Source of the DNA: Flavobacterium sp. GT3R68
GTDB lineage: Bacteria > Bacteroidota > Bacteroidia > Flavobacteriales > Flavobacteriaceae
DNA length: 64,000 nt
Assembly (NCBI RefSeq): GCF_007109225.1
Contig: NZ_VJZK01000002.1
Coordinates: forward strand, 62,001-126,000
Reading direction: 5' to 3'
This document shows, in pieces, positions 1 through 8,928 of the stretch; within the stretch, counting starts at the first letter, position 1, and every line of letters starts with the position of its first letter. Both the position numbers and the translations under genes were made by a program. Under the pieces are notes generated by a model. It saw nothing but the letters and a program-made list of their open reading frames with translations, had not been told where the DNA came from and ran no database searches.

Positions 1-1362
1 GATTAATAATGTTACACAGATTGCAGTGGTAACAATGATATAGATAGCGGGTACAATGGGATAACCAAAAGCTTTATAAGGTCTATCTGCTTCAGGTTCT
101 TTTTTACGAAGGATAAAAACACCAATAATCGTCAAAATATAAAAAAGTAAGGATGCGAAGGTGGCGTAGGTCAATAAATCCCCGAATTTCCCTGAAATAC
201 ATAATATAGAAGCCCAAAGACACTGCACCCATAAGGCTTTGGCTGGAACTTGGTTTTTATTGAGTTCCGTTGCCTGTTTGAAAAAGAGTCCGTCTTTAGC
301 CATCGCAAAAAACAATCGCCCACCAGAAAGGATTAATCCGCTGTTACATCCAAAGGTCGAAACCATGATTAATGCTGCCATGACAAAAACGCCCACATTG
401 CCCATAATGACGCTTGCGGCCGCCGCTCCCACCCTGTCGTTACTGGCAAACATGATTCCGTTTCCGGCCACATCGACAGTATTGGGATTTCCATGCATGG
501 GTAATAAAGCCAAATAGGCAAGATTTGCCAAAATATAGATTATCGTTACAATCAGTGTTCCCAGAAACAAACTGCGGGGAATATTTTTTTTAGGTTCTTT
601 TATTTCGCCTGCGATAAAGGTAACATTATTCCAGGCATCACTCGAAAACAGCGAATTAATTATTGTTGCTCCGGCTGCTCCCAAGATTGCCATTCCGGCG
701 AGTTTCGTAACAGTTATTGTCCCGTCGGGATTAAGCACAGTTCTGCTTGCATCCCACATATTGGTAAAGTTATCCGTAAATACTTCCGTTTGCAAACCAA
801 CGTACAAACCCAGAATTATCAATGCAAAAAGCGCCAACAGTTTAGCCGAGGTAAATATCAACTGTACGGTCTTCCCGCTTTTTACCCCTTGATTATTGAC
901 GAATGTTAGCAATACAATACTGACGATTGCGAGAATCTTTTTGTTTGAAAAAACGAAATCAGTGCCCACGGTAAATAAGTCCTGATCTAATATTGGAAAT
1001 AAAATAGCTGCATAATTAGCAAAAGTAACCGCAACAGCAGCAATCACTCCCGTTTGGATTACCGTAAAAACGGTCCATCCGTATAGAAAAGAAATGAGTC
1101 TGCCATAAGCTCTTTGAATATATACGAATTGTCCGCCGGCTTTCGGCATCATTCCGGCCAATTCGCCATAACTTAATGCGGCCGCGACGGTAATAATACC
1201 GGTAATTAACCAAATTACAATCAACCAGCCTGCAGAGCCAATATCACGGGCCATTGCAGAAGTTACAATAAAAATACCGGAGCCAATCATGGATCCCGCT
1301 ACCAAACTTGTGGCGTCTATCAATCCTAGGGAACGTTTTAATTCGGTTTTATTTTCCTGCAT
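1..1362 (-). CDS. APC-family amino acid permease (C-terminus cut by window edge)
   Basis: Partial gene: 454 codons are visible from an ATG at 1362 and the frame is still open at base 1. The protein is strongly hydrophobic. Near its N-terminus it has the APC-superfamily signature GSMIGSGIFI (about residues 23-32), the substrate-backbone-binding loop of amino acid/polyamine/organocation transporters. Family members of this type are usually about 470-500 residues with 12 membrane helices, so only the last few dozen residues are missing. It probably moves an amino acid across the inner membrane by exchange or proton symport; the substrate cannot be read. It lies 30 bp downstream of mazG on the same strand and may be its last cistron. 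Confidence 0.88.
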   Translation of the reverse strand, partial: MQENKTELKRSLGLIDATSLVAGSMIGSGIFIVTSAMARDIGSAGWLIVIWLITGIITVAAALSYGELAGMMPKAGGQFVYIQRAYGRLISFLYGWTVFTVIQTGVIAAVAVTFANYAAILFPILDQDLFTVGTDFVFSNKKILAIVSIVLLTFVNNQGVKSGKTVQLIFTSAKLLALFALIILGLYVGLQTEVFTDNFTNMWDASRTVLNPDGTITVTKLAGMAILGAAGATIINSLFSSDAWNNVTFIAGEIKEPKKNIPRSLFLGTLIVTIIYILANLAYLALLPMHGNPNTVDVAGNGIMFASNDRVGAAAASVIMGNVGVFVMAALIMVSTFGCNSGLILSGGRLFFAMAKDGLFFKQATELNKNQVPAKALWVQCLWASILCISGKFGDLLTYATFASLLFYILTIIGVFILRKKEPEADRPYKAFGYPIVPAIYIIVTTAICVTLLI

Positions 1363-1392
1363 ACAATAATGAATTAGGGTGTGTAAATTATG

Positions 1393-2166
1393 TTATATTT
1401 TCTTGGCTTCATTCCAAAAAACATCCATTTCTGCCAAAGTCATGTCCATTAAAGGTTTCCCCAATTCGCCTGCCTTGCTTTCTAAATACTGAAATCGTTT
1501 GATAAATTTCTTGTTGGTCCGCTCTAAAGCATCTTCGGGGTTTACATTTAAAAAACGGGCATAATTTATCATTGAAAATAAAACATCGCCAAATTCAGAC
1601 TCAATTTTATCCTGATTACCGGCTTCGACCTCAACTTGTAATTCCAGTAATTCTTCCTGGACTTTATCCCAAACCTGATGTGGCTCTTCCCAATCAAACC
1701 CCACGCCTTTTACTTTATCTTGGATACGACTGGCTTTTACCAATGCCGGCAGACTTTTCGGAACCCCTTCCAATACCGATGTCTTACCTTCTTTCAGTTT
1801 CAGTTTTTCCCAGTTCTGCTTTACTTCTTCCTCATCTTTCACAATAGTATCGCTGTAAATATGGGGATGACGGTGAATCAGTTTATCGCAGATTTCATTG
1901 CAGACATCTGCGATGTCGAAATCATTGGTCTCGCTGCCTATTTTTGCATAAAAAACAATGTGTAGTAATAAATCCCCTAATTCCTTTTTGACTTCATTCA
2001 AATCATTATCCAAAATGGCATCTCCCAATTCATAGGTTTCTTCAATGGTGAGATGGCGTAAACTCTGTAAAGTCTGTTTCATGTCCCAAGGGCACTTTTC
2101 ACGAAGATCATCCATAATGTTCAATAATCGTTCGAAAGCCTGCAGTTGATTTTGTCTGGAATTCAT
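1393..2166 (-). CDS. mazG: Nucleoside triphosphate pyrophosphohydrolase MazG
   Basis: 257 residues, close to the 263 of E. coli MazG. MazG hydrolyses (d)NTPs to the monophosphate and pyrophosphate in the cytoplasm and is linked to clearing aberrant nucleotides and modulating stress signalling. The first repeat carries the metal-binding EExxE...ExxD pattern (E42, E43, E46, then E62 and D65). A second MazG-like half follows, with IESEFGDVLFSMINYAR. The early CPWD motif is typical of the family. It sits downstream of DUF5606 and def on the same strand, a combination I associate with flavobacterial genomes, with a likely terminator between DUF5606 and mazG. Confidence 0.95.
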   Translation of the reverse strand: MNSRQNQLQAFERLLNIMDDLREKCPWDMKQTLQSLRHLTIEETYELGDAILDNDLNEVKKELGDLLLHIVFYAKIGSETNDFDIADVCNEICDKLIHRHPHIYSDTIVKDEEEVKQNWEKLKLKEGKTSVLEGVPKSLPALVKASRIQDKVKGVGFDWEEPHQVWDKVQEELLELQVEVEAGNQDKIESEFGDVLFSMINYARFLNVNPEDALERTNKKFIKRFQYLESKAGELGKPLMDMTLAEMDVFWNEAKKI

Positions 2167-2190
2167 AGTAATGGGTTTTGGTAAAAATAA

Positions 2191-2226
2191 GAAATCCTGT
2201 CACGAAAAATATCGCAACAGGATTTA
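2191..2226 (-). terminator. Hairpin terminator after the DUF5606 gene
   Basis: AAATCCTGT and ACAGGATTT form a 9-bp stem. Read on the minus strand the stem is followed by TTTCTTATTTTT, fitting a rho-independent terminator for def-DUF5606 just before mazG. Confidence 0.65.
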
Positions 2227-2248
2227 AATTATAAATAAGTGATTTTTA

Positions 2249-2686
2249 TTATTTTTCAGTAGAAGCAACTTCTTCTTTTGCACTTTCTTCTTTAACAGGA
2301 ACTTCTTTCGAAACCATACCTTTTGCCTGAAGCATATTGTACCAGTTCAAAACTTTCTTGATATCTGATGGATACACACGATCCTGATCGTAATCAGGAA
2401 GGATTTCCTTAAAATAAGCAGTTAATTTTGCATTATCTTCTTTATGAGATAAAGCGGGCCCGTTATCTTCCTTGATAGCGATATTTCTCATTACTTCTGC
2501 TAAAGGTTTCTCTTCGCTTTCCGTATACATCGAAATTTCAGACAACAAACTAACATTACTTTTCAGACCCACGGTGATTTTTTTACCATCCAATAAAGAT
2601 TCAGCAACAAAACCGGAACGTGTTTGAACTTTTAATGCGTAAAGACCCGGTTTCCCAGAAATGGCTAATATTTTTTCTAAATTCAT
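2249..2686 (-). CDS. DUF5606 family protein
   Basis: 145 residues, soluble, with no signal peptide. The opening (MNLEKILAISGKPGLYALKV) and the central VYPSDIKKVLNWYNML segment are hallmarks of the DUF5606 family, a short conserved protein of Bacteroidota with no established function. The last about 20 residues are a low-complexity K/E/V/S tail. The gene is 40 bp downstream of def on the same strand and is probably co-transcribed with it. The conserved neighbourhood suggests a basic cytoplasmic role, but nothing in the sequence shows which. Confidence 0.88.
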   Translation of the reverse strand: MNLEKILAISGKPGLYALKVQTRSGFVAESLLDGKKITVGLKSNVSLLSEISMYTESEEKPLAEVMRNIAIKEDNGPALSHKEDNAKLTAYFKEILPDYDQDRVYPSDIKKVLNWYNMLQAKGMVSKEVPVKEESAKEEVASTEK

Positions 2687-2726
2687 TTTAAAAATTATTT
2701 ATATTGAAATTAATTTATTTTTATAC

Positions 2727-3314
2727 TTATCTGCCTTTTTTGGCTACAAATTTCATTTTATACTCCGGACGCGTTTTGCCTTCCATGATGTTTTGAAGTT
2801 TCTTCTGAATCAAACGCTTTTTCAGCGATGATATTCTGTCGGTGAACAAAATTCCTTCAATATGATCGTATTCATGCTGAATCACTCTCGCAATCAGGCC
2901 ATCATACACTTCCGTTTTTTTGTTGAAATCCGCATCAAAATACTCAATGGTAATTTTTTCATGTCTGTAAACGTCTTCCCGTACTTCAGGAATACTTAAA
3001 CAGCCTTCATTAAAACCCCATTCTTCTCCTTCTTCCTTCAGCATTTTAGCATTGATAAAGGTTTGCTTGAAACCCTTCAATTGTTCCTGCTCTTCTTTTG
3101 GCAAATCTTCATCTTCTCCAAAAGGAGTTGTATCCACCACAAACAAACGAATGGAAAGACCTACCTGCTCGGCAGCCAATCCCACACCATAGGCATTATA
3201 CATCGTATCGTACATGTTGGCAATCACTTCCTTCAAATTTGGATGTTCTGGAGTAATCTCCTCACCTATTTTTCTCAAAACAGGATCTCCGTATCCTATA
3301 ATTGGTAAAATCAT
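2727..3314 (-). CDS. def: Peptide deformylase
   Basis: 195 residues from the ATG at 3314. It removes the N-terminal formyl group from nascent proteins at the ribosome. All three deformylase motifs are present in order: GVGLAAEQVG (motif 1, GxGxAAxQ), EGCLS (motif 2, with the metal-binding Cys) and QHEYDH (motif 3, HExxH, with two metal-binding His and the catalytic Glu). A longer reading from 3395 is possible, but a minus-strand -7 box (TATTTTTG, 3372-3379) lies inside that extension and the family starts at MILPI, so 3314 is preferred. DUF5606 follows on the same strand. Confidence 0.96.
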   Translation of the reverse strand: MILPIIGYGDPVLRKIGEEITPEHPNLKEVIANMYDTMYNAYGVGLAAEQVGLSIRLFVVDTTPFGEDEDLPKEEQEQLKGFKQTFINAKMLKEEGEEWGFNEGCLSIPEVREDVYRHEKITIEYFDADFNKKTEVYDGLIARVIQHEYDHIEGILFTDRISSLKKRLIQKKLQNIMEGKTRPEYKMKFVAKKGR

Positions 3315-3371
3315 TTTCGCTTTTTGTATATATCTCCGTGCATTCCGGGAAGTTTTCCCTAATGTGGATGG

Positions 3372-3379
3372 CAAAAATA
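3372..3379 (-). promoter_or_regulatory. -7 box of def
   Basis: CAAAAATA on the plus strand reads TATTTTTG on the minus strand, a full match to the Bacteroidota TAnnTTTG -7 element. It places the transcript start near 3365 and supports the def start codon at 3314. Confidence 0.6.
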
Positions 3380-3483
3380 GTGAAAAAATATACATTGGAT
3401 TGGTCCAAACAAATAATTAGCATATTTTTATAATTTTGTCATAAATGATACGGTTCCACGCATAAAATAAATCATACAATTCT

Positions 3484-3491
3484 TACCTTTG
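3484..3491 (+). promoter_or_regulatory. -7 box of the FUSC gene
   Basis: TACCTTTG matches TAnnTTTG and lies 17 bp before the ATG at 3509, implying a very short leader. No clear -33 TTG was found at the usual distance. Confidence 0.6.
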
Positions 3492-3508
3492 TAAGGAATC
3501 CGTTGACT

Positions 3509-5719
3509 ATGATTTATCAAATCCGAAGATTTATCGACAGCACTAATTTTGCCAATGCAATGAAGGTTACCATTGCGGCGGTAATTCCTGTTATTGTGTT
3601 TTCTTATTGGAACCATTTTAATATTGGATTTACAATAGCGTTGGGCGCATTACTGACCTTTCCAAGTGATATTTCGAGTAACTTAAGACATAAAATCAAC
3701 GGGGTTCTGGTCGCTTCATTAATCGTTTCGGGAAGTGCTTTGGTGGTGAGCCTCGCCTATCCCAATCCCTATATTTTTTATCCGGTTTTGGGTCTCCTGA
3801 TTTTTTGGCTGGCAATGATTTCTGTATATGGACATCGGGCCACTTTGGTATCTTTTTCAGGACTGCTTTCTGTTTCGCTGGTTTTCAGCCAAATTTATTC
3901 TGGTACCGAATTGCTGCAACATTGTGGATTAATGTTGATTGGTGGCCTATTTTATCTGGTAGTTTCATTACTCCTTCATTATATCCAACCGAACCGTTAC
4001 GTTGAATTACAGATTGCCGAATGCATCCAATTGACCTCTAAATATTTAAAATTACGAGGTGATTTATGGAAAGCGGACAGTAACAAAACCTCCATTATTG
4101 AAAAGCAATTGCACCTGCAGGTCGAACTGAATACCATTCATGAAAATTTAAGGGAAGTGCTTATCGGAAACCGCAGCAGTTCAGGCACATCCAATCAAAC
4201 CCGGAAAATGCTCATTGTTTTTATTTCCCTTGTGGAAATCTTGGAACTGGCATTATCCACTTCTTTTGATCATGATAAACTGCATAGAAAATTCAGCAGT
4301 CATCCAAAGGTTCTGAAAACCTATCAAAAATTGGCTTATAATTTGGCTACCACGTTAAAACAGTTATCCCAAAGCATTGAAAACAGAACCAAATATGTTT
4401 CTGCACATAAATTATTAAAGGATTTAAATGCTTTGGAATTGGCCATCACTGACTATGAAAATTCATTAAGCAAAAAGGAGGCTTCTGAAGGTGTTTTCAT
4501 GCTGACCACAATGCTGCAGTATGCCGAAAAGCAAGTCGAAAAAATCAAGATTGTGGAACGGGCTTTTACTTTGGCGACGACTTCACAGGATTTCAAAGGT
4601 AAAGACAAGGATCTGGAAAAATTCCTGACACCTCAATATTATCCGCTAGGTACTTTACTGGAGAATCTCAGTTTTTCATCAACGATATTTCGACATTCGG
4701 TACGATTAACGGTAACGATTCTAATTGGGTTTATTATTGGTAAAATCCTTCCTTTCCAAAATGTGTATTGGATTTTACTGACGATTGTTGTTATTATGCG
4801 CCCGGGTTACGGATTAACAAAGCAACGGTCTTTCCATCGAATTTTCGGAACCATTTTGGGCGGACTAATCGCTTTCGGAATCCTTTTGGTGTTGCACAAT
4901 ACTACTGTGATTACTATTTTGGCAATCATCGCCATGATTTTAGGATTTTCTTTTACCCAGATAAATTACAAAGTTGGCGCGACTTTCGTAACTATTTATG
5001 TGGTCTTTATTTATGGGATATTGACGCCCAATGTGGCTGATGTGGTTCAGTACCGAATATTGGATACTTTGGTGGGAGCCGCACTAGCGTTTGTTACCAA
5101 TTTTTTTTTATGGCCTTCCTGGGAATTTATGAATATCCCGGTTTATTTGGAAAAATCGATTGAAGCCAATCGTAATTACTTAAAAGAAATATCGGTTTTC
5201 TATAATAAAAAAGGAGACGTTCCGACCTCTTATAAATTAGCCCGTAAACATGCTTTTATCGAAATTGGGAATTTAATGGCCTCGTTTCAAAGAATGCTGC
5301 AAGAGCCCAAATCGAAACAAAAACAAGTCCGCCCCGTATACAAATTAGCAGTACTCAACCATTCCCTGTTATCATCATCCGCTTCGATGGGAACTTATAT
5401 TCAGTCTCATAAAACCACATCGGCATCTGAAGCATTTAATGTTGTTGTGAATGCGGTTATTAAAAACCTCGATAATGCGATTGCGATTTTAAAAGATGAG
5501 ATTAAGGAGTCTAACAGAGCATCTGAGGATTATGTGGCAATGCGCTTTACCGAATTGAAAAATATCCGGGCGAAAGAATTAAAAGAGGCTGATTCTTTGG
5601 ATGAAGAAGCATTCCAAATGAAAATGCAGGAAGCCCAACTGGTCATTGAACAATTGATTTGGTTAACTAATCTTTCTGAAAACATTTTAAAAACCACAAA
5701 AGCATTAAAGATTACATAA
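3509..5719 (+). CDS. FUSC-family (YccS/YhfK-like) inner-membrane protein
   Basis: 736 residues from ATG 3509; a TTG two codons earlier is less likely. The architecture is that of the fusaric acid resistance/YccS group: a cluster of hydrophobic helices at about residues 15-155, a long soluble alpha-helical part (about 160-400), a second cluster of helices (about 410-545) containing VYWILLTIVVIMRPGYG, and a helical C-terminal tail. The second cluster matches the FUSC core, where RPGYG is a recurrent motif. Members are aromatic-acid efflux components or uncharacterised membrane proteins; the substrate cannot be told. With mqo it stands between def and ruvX, convergent with mqo (4-bp gap). Confidence 0.85.
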   Translation: MIYQIRRFIDSTNFANAMKVTIAAVIPVIVFSYWNHFNIGFTIALGALLTFPSDISSNLRHKINGVLVASLIVSGSALVVSLAYPNPYIFYPVLGLLIFWLAMISVYGHRATLVSFSGLLSVSLVFSQIYSGTELLQHCGLMLIGGLFYLVVSLLLHYIQPNRYVELQIAECIQLTSKYLKLRGDLWKADSNKTSIIEKQLHLQVELNTIHENLREVLIGNRSSSGTSNQTRKMLIVFISLVEILELALSTSFDHDKLHRKFSSHPKVLKTYQKLAYNLATTLKQLSQSIENRTKYVSAHKLLKDLNALELAITDYENSLSKKEASEGVFMLTTMLQYAEKQVEKIKIVERAFTLATTSQDFKGKDKDLEKFLTPQYYPLGTLLENLSFSSTIFRHSVRLTVTILIGFIIGKILPFQNVYWILLTIVVIMRPGYGLTKQRSFHRIFGTILGGLIAFGILLVLHNTTVITILAIIAMILGFSFTQINYKVGATFVTIYVVFIYGILTPNVADVVQYRILDTLVGAALAFVTNFFLWPSWEFMNIPVYLEKSIEANRNYLKEISVFYNKKGDVPTSYKLARKHAFIEIGNLMASFQRMLQEPKSKQKQVRPVYKLAVLNHSLLSSSASMGTYIQSHKTTSASEAFNVVVNAVIKNLDNAIAILKDEIKESNRASEDYVAMRFTELKNIRAKELKEADSLDEEAFQMKMQEAQLVIEQLIWLTNLSENILKTTKALKIT

Positions 5720-5723
5720 ACCT

Positions 5724-7220
5724 TTAATTAGTCAATTTTAAAACGCTTGCGGTTTCTTTTCTTATTTCATCGGAAAGCGCAGGATTGTCATTGAGTTTCT
5801 GTCCATATGACGGAATCATTTCTTTTAGTTTTGACTGCCATTCCGGAGTATTTATTTTATCCTTGAAGCACCGTTGCAATAAATCCATCATAATAGAAGT
5901 CGCGGTTGAAGCTCCGGGGGAAGCTCCCAGTAAAACCGCAAGTGAACCGTCTGCTTTGGTAACTACTTCCGTTCCGAATTCCAGGACTCCGCCACCATCT
6001 ACATCTTTTTTGATGACCTGGACACGTTGTCCTGCAGTTTCCAATTCCCAATCTTCCATAACGGCGGTCGGCACATATTCGCGTAAGGCTTCCATCCGTT
6101 CCTCGGGAGACTGGCGTACCTGATCAATCAAATATTTGGTTAGTGGCAGATTATTAAATCCGGCTGAAAGCATCGGAATTAAATTATCAGCCTGAATGGA
6201 AAGCGGTAAATCCATATAGGACCCGTGCTTGAGGAATTTTGTTGTAAATCCTGCATAAGGTCCAAAAAGCAACGCCTTCTCCCCTTTTATCATGCGGCTG
6301 TCAATATGTGGAACCGACATCGGCGGCGCTCCCACAGAAGCCTTTCCGTATACTTTCGTAAAATGTTTGGCTATAATCTTTGGATTAGTACATTTGAGCC
6401 ATTGCCCGCTCACCGGAAAACCGCCAAAACCTTCTCCTTCCGGAATATTCGCTTTTTCCAATAAGGGTAACGAACCACCACCGGCACCGATGAATACAAA
6501 ATCAGTCCGGATCTTTTTATTTTCTTTTAATTCCAAATCCTTAATGATGATACTCCATTGACCATTTTCACGTTGTTTCAGTTTTCGGACTTCGTGATTG
6601 AAATACAAGGTCACGCCATCCTGTTTCATCAAATGGCCGAACATGCTTCGGGTCAATTCCCCGAAATTCACATCGGTACCGACAGGCATGAAGGTCGCCG
6701 CAAGTTTCTCTGCCTGATTCCGTCCCTCAATAACCAGTGGCATCCAGGATTTGAGCTGGTTATAATCGGTACTGAATTCCATTTTTTTGAAAAGATGGTT
6801 TGTATGTAATGCGTCATACCTCTTTTTCAGATAATTGACATTTTCTTCGCCCCAGACAAAACTCAAATGGGGAATGCTCTTGATGAAGTTTTCAGGTGAA
6901 GTGATTAAATTCTGCTGTACCAAATAACTCCAGAACTGTCTCGAAACTTCGAATGACTCCGCAATTTTAATAGCCTTACTGATATCAATGCTTCCGTCTT
7001 CAAATTGCGGGGTATAGTTGAGTTCGCAAAAGGCCGAATGCCCGGTTCCCGCATTGTTCCATGCATCAGAACTTTCGGCAGCGGCACTGTCTAAGCGTTC
7101 GTAGATTTCAATTTTTAAATCGGGTTGCAATTCTTTCAGGATAACTCCCAAAGTGGCGCTCATAATTCCGGCGCCTATAAGGACTATATCTGTTGTGGAG
7201 TGAAGTTTTAGATCTGCCAT
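5724..7220 (-). CDS. mqo: Malate:quinone oxidoreductase
   Basis: 498 residues, the normal family length. It is a peripheral membrane FAD enzyme that oxidises malate to oxaloacetate and passes electrons to quinone in the TCA cycle. The N-terminal FAD-binding loop IGAGIMSATLG (G16, G18) is followed by the family-specific NNAGTGHSAFCELNYTP segment. Later come the GGFPVSGQWL and GASPGASTATSIM blocks; the latter is the C-terminal FAD/substrate motif of Mqo. A minus-strand promoter lies 18 bp upstream of the start, so it is probably a single-gene transcript. Confidence 0.97.
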   Translation of the reverse strand: MADLKLHSTTDIVLIGAGIMSATLGVILKELQPDLKIEIYERLDSAAAESSDAWNNAGTGHSAFCELNYTPQFEDGSIDISKAIKIAESFEVSRQFWSYLVQQNLITSPENFIKSIPHLSFVWGEENVNYLKKRYDALHTNHLFKKMEFSTDYNQLKSWMPLVIEGRNQAEKLAATFMPVGTDVNFGELTRSMFGHLMKQDGVTLYFNHEVRKLKQRENGQWSIIIKDLELKENKKIRTDFVFIGAGGGSLPLLEKANIPEGEGFGGFPVSGQWLKCTNPKIIAKHFTKVYGKASVGAPPMSVPHIDSRMIKGEKALLFGPYAGFTTKFLKHGSYMDLPLSIQADNLIPMLSAGFNNLPLTKYLIDQVRQSPEERMEALREYVPTAVMEDWELETAGQRVQVIKKDVDGGGVLEFGTEVVTKADGSLAVLLGASPGASTATSIMMDLLQRCFKDKINTPEWQSKLKEMIPSYGQKLNDNPALSDEIRKETASVLKLTN

Positions 7221-7237
7221 AACTGTGATTTATACTA

Positions 7238-7245
7238 CAAAGATA
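7238..7245 (-). promoter_or_regulatory. -7 box of mqo
   Basis: CAAAGATA on the plus strand reads TATCTTTG on the minus strand (TAnnTTTG). Transcription would start near 7232, about 12 bases before the mqo ATG. Confidence 0.6.
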
Positions 7246-7282
7246 GTTTGAAATTGTGATATGGTTTTACTAATTGTAGTTA

Positions 7283-7699
7283 TTAAATCATCTTTCTGGT
7301 CAGATAATCCTGCAACATGATTGTTGCCGAAATCTCATCAATCAAAGCTTTGTTCTGACGCTGTTTCTTATTCAGTCCACTGTCAATCATCGTTTGGAAA
7401 GCCATTTTGGAAGTAAAACGCTCATCAACGCGAACGACTGGCATATCCGGAAAGAAACTACTGAATTTCTTCACGAACGCTTCAATGACCACAGCACTTT
7501 CTGATGGTTCTCCGTTCATTTGTTTGGGTTCCCCGATAAGGACTTTCGATACTCTTTCGTTGCTAAAATAGTCTTTCAGGAAATTAATGGTCGTAGCCGA
7601 TGGAATGGTCGTTAGCCCAGAAGCAATAATCTGTAATTCGTCGGTAACGGCAATTCCGGTACGTTTTTGACCGTAGTCTATGGCAAGTATTCTTGGCAT
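7283..7699 (-). CDS. ruvX: RuvX/YqgF-family Holliday-junction resolvase-like protein
   Basis: 138 residues, the typical length. It has an RNase H-like fold with the acidic residues expected for the family: D8 in LAIDYGQKRTGIAVTD at the N-terminus, the VDERFTS motif in the middle and DEISATIMLQDYL near the C-terminus. E. coli YqgF acts as a nuclease in pre-16S rRNA 5' maturation and has also been proposed as a Holliday-junction resolvase. The gene is 11 bp downstream of the methyltransferase and likely shares its transcript. In many flavobacteria I associate ruvX with def and DUF5606; here mqo and the FUSC gene separate them. Confidence 0.94.
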   Translation of the reverse strand: MPRILAIDYGQKRTGIAVTDELQIIASGLTTIPSATTINFLKDYFSNERVSKVLIGEPKQMNGEPSESAVVIEAFVKKFSSFFPDMPVVRVDERFTSKMAFQTMIDSGLNKKQRQNKALIDEISATIMLQDYLTRKMI

Positions 7700-7710
7700 C
7701 TTATTTAATT

Positions 7711-8454
7711 TTAATAGTATTGTTTTAATTTTCCGATACGCAACAATAATGGGAACGATACTTTCCTATTTCCCAATTCCCATGAGTCTTTCAGTTCATC
7801 ATGTATGATGTCAATCGGATTGTGATTGTTACTTTCGATATAATGCTGCGTGGCCGACCAGGTCCTGAGGTAACCAATCACTTGTTCGAAACTCCATGTG
7901 AAATCATTCTGGAATTTTTCTGTGTCGATTTCTTCCAGTGGAAATGGAATCGTTTCATAGTTTTCGTCAAGGTAAATCCGCTCCTTATCCCAATACGGGC
8001 CTACAATAGTATGATAATAATTTTGAATTATTTTATCAGAATGAGCATTCGTGGAAAATAACCCATAACCAAGCACCGCAAAATAGCCATCGGGTTTTAA
8101 TATCCGGTAAATTTCTTTGTAGATATTATCAAAATCAAACCAATGAATCGCCTGGGCAACGGTAATCAAATCAAACTGTTGATTTTGGAAAGTAGTATTT
8201 TCTGCGGCTTCTTTTTTATATATAATATTGTCGGTGGCAATGGCATTACTGAGTTGGTTTTCACTGATATCTGTTGCATAAACTGTATCAAAATAACAGG
8301 AAAGCTTGTGGGCCACCTGACCATTCCCGGTTGCAATATCCAGTGCCACAGATTTATTTTCGACAAAAGAGACAATGTACGCTATCATTTCATCCGGATA
8401 TTGCGGGCGGAATTGGGAATATTCGACAGCCAGTTTGGAAAAGATATCTTTCAT
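7711..8454 (-). CDS. Class I SAM-dependent methyltransferase
   Basis: 247 residues from ATG 8454; an upstream ATG at 8481 would add nine residues. It opens with KDIFSKLAVEYSQFRPQYP, typical of the methyltransferase type 11/UbiE-like group. SAM-binding motif I is ALDIATGNGQVAHKL, followed by the acidic motif II end (YATDISE) and FDLITVAQAIHWF. The closest described relatives are small-molecule or trans-aconitate-type methyltransferases; the acceptor is unknown. It probably forms a two-gene unit with ruvX, driven by a TAGTTTTG box at 8513-8520. Confidence 0.85.
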   Translation of the reverse strand: MKDIFSKLAVEYSQFRPQYPDEMIAYIVSFVENKSVALDIATGNGQVAHKLSCYFDTVYATDISENQLSNAIATDNIIYKKEAAENTTFQNQQFDLITVAQAIHWFDFDNIYKEIYRILKPDGYFAVLGYGLFSTNAHSDKIIQNYYHTIVGPYWDKERIYLDENYETIPFPLEEIDTEKFQNDFTWSFEQVIGYLRTWSATQHYIESNNHNPIDIIHDELKDSWELGNRKVSFPLLLRIGKLKQYY

Positions 8455-8512
8455 TTCATTATTTATTTTCTTACTAATCACCTGATTTTAAGGTATTTTT
8501 AGCCTCTTTATT

Positions 8513-8520
8513 CAAAACTA
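8513..8520 (-). promoter_or_regulatory. -7 box of methyltransferase-ruvX
   Basis: CAAAACTA reads TAGTTTTG on the minus strand, matching TAnnTTTG. It lies upstream of both candidate start codons of the methyltransferase. Confidence 0.5.
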
Positions 8521-8570
8521 ATACTTTTTCTGATTGCACCTCCGTTACTATATTCCCAAATCTATATAAA

Positions 8571-8924
8571 ATGAAATTTAAAAAACTGCTGCCGCTATTC
8601 GTAGCGCTATTGACTTTATGTGTTTCAGCACAGAACAAAACCTTCTCGTACAGTAAAATCCAAACCAGAAATGAAGTACAGGAATGGGGAGAAAAAGAAA
8701 CCATTCAAAAACAAAACGTTTCGTTCTCCGCCGATAAAATCAATTTGAATATTGATAAAAAGTACTGTCTTACTATTATTTCCAAAACACATTTGCCTGA
8801 CAAAAGCATCATTTATCTTTGCAAAGATGAAAAATCAAATCCTGTAACGGTAACGCTCATCAGGAATACGAAAATGTATCTGTACAGCAAAAGCAAACGT
8901 TTTTTAATCAATTTCGATAGTTGA
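8571..8924 (+). CDS. Small secreted/periplasmic protein of unknown function
   Basis: 117 residues with a clear Sec signal peptide (basic MKFKK, then hydrophobic LLPLFVALLTLCVS, likely cut near AQ). The mature part is hydrophilic, lysine-rich and has one Cys pair candidate (KKYCLT and YLCKD). I recognise no family. It is convergent with the DUF5009 gene (4-bp gap) and divergent from the methyltransferase. The signal peptide and codon use like the neighbours make it a real gene despite its size. Confidence 0.7.
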   Translation: MKFKKLLPLFVALLTLCVSAQNKTFSYSKIQTRNEVQEWGEKETIQKQNVSFSADKINLNIDKKYCLTIISKTHLPDKSIIYLCKDEKSNPVTVTLIRNTKMYLYSKSKRFLINFDS

Positions 8925-8928
8925 TTGC

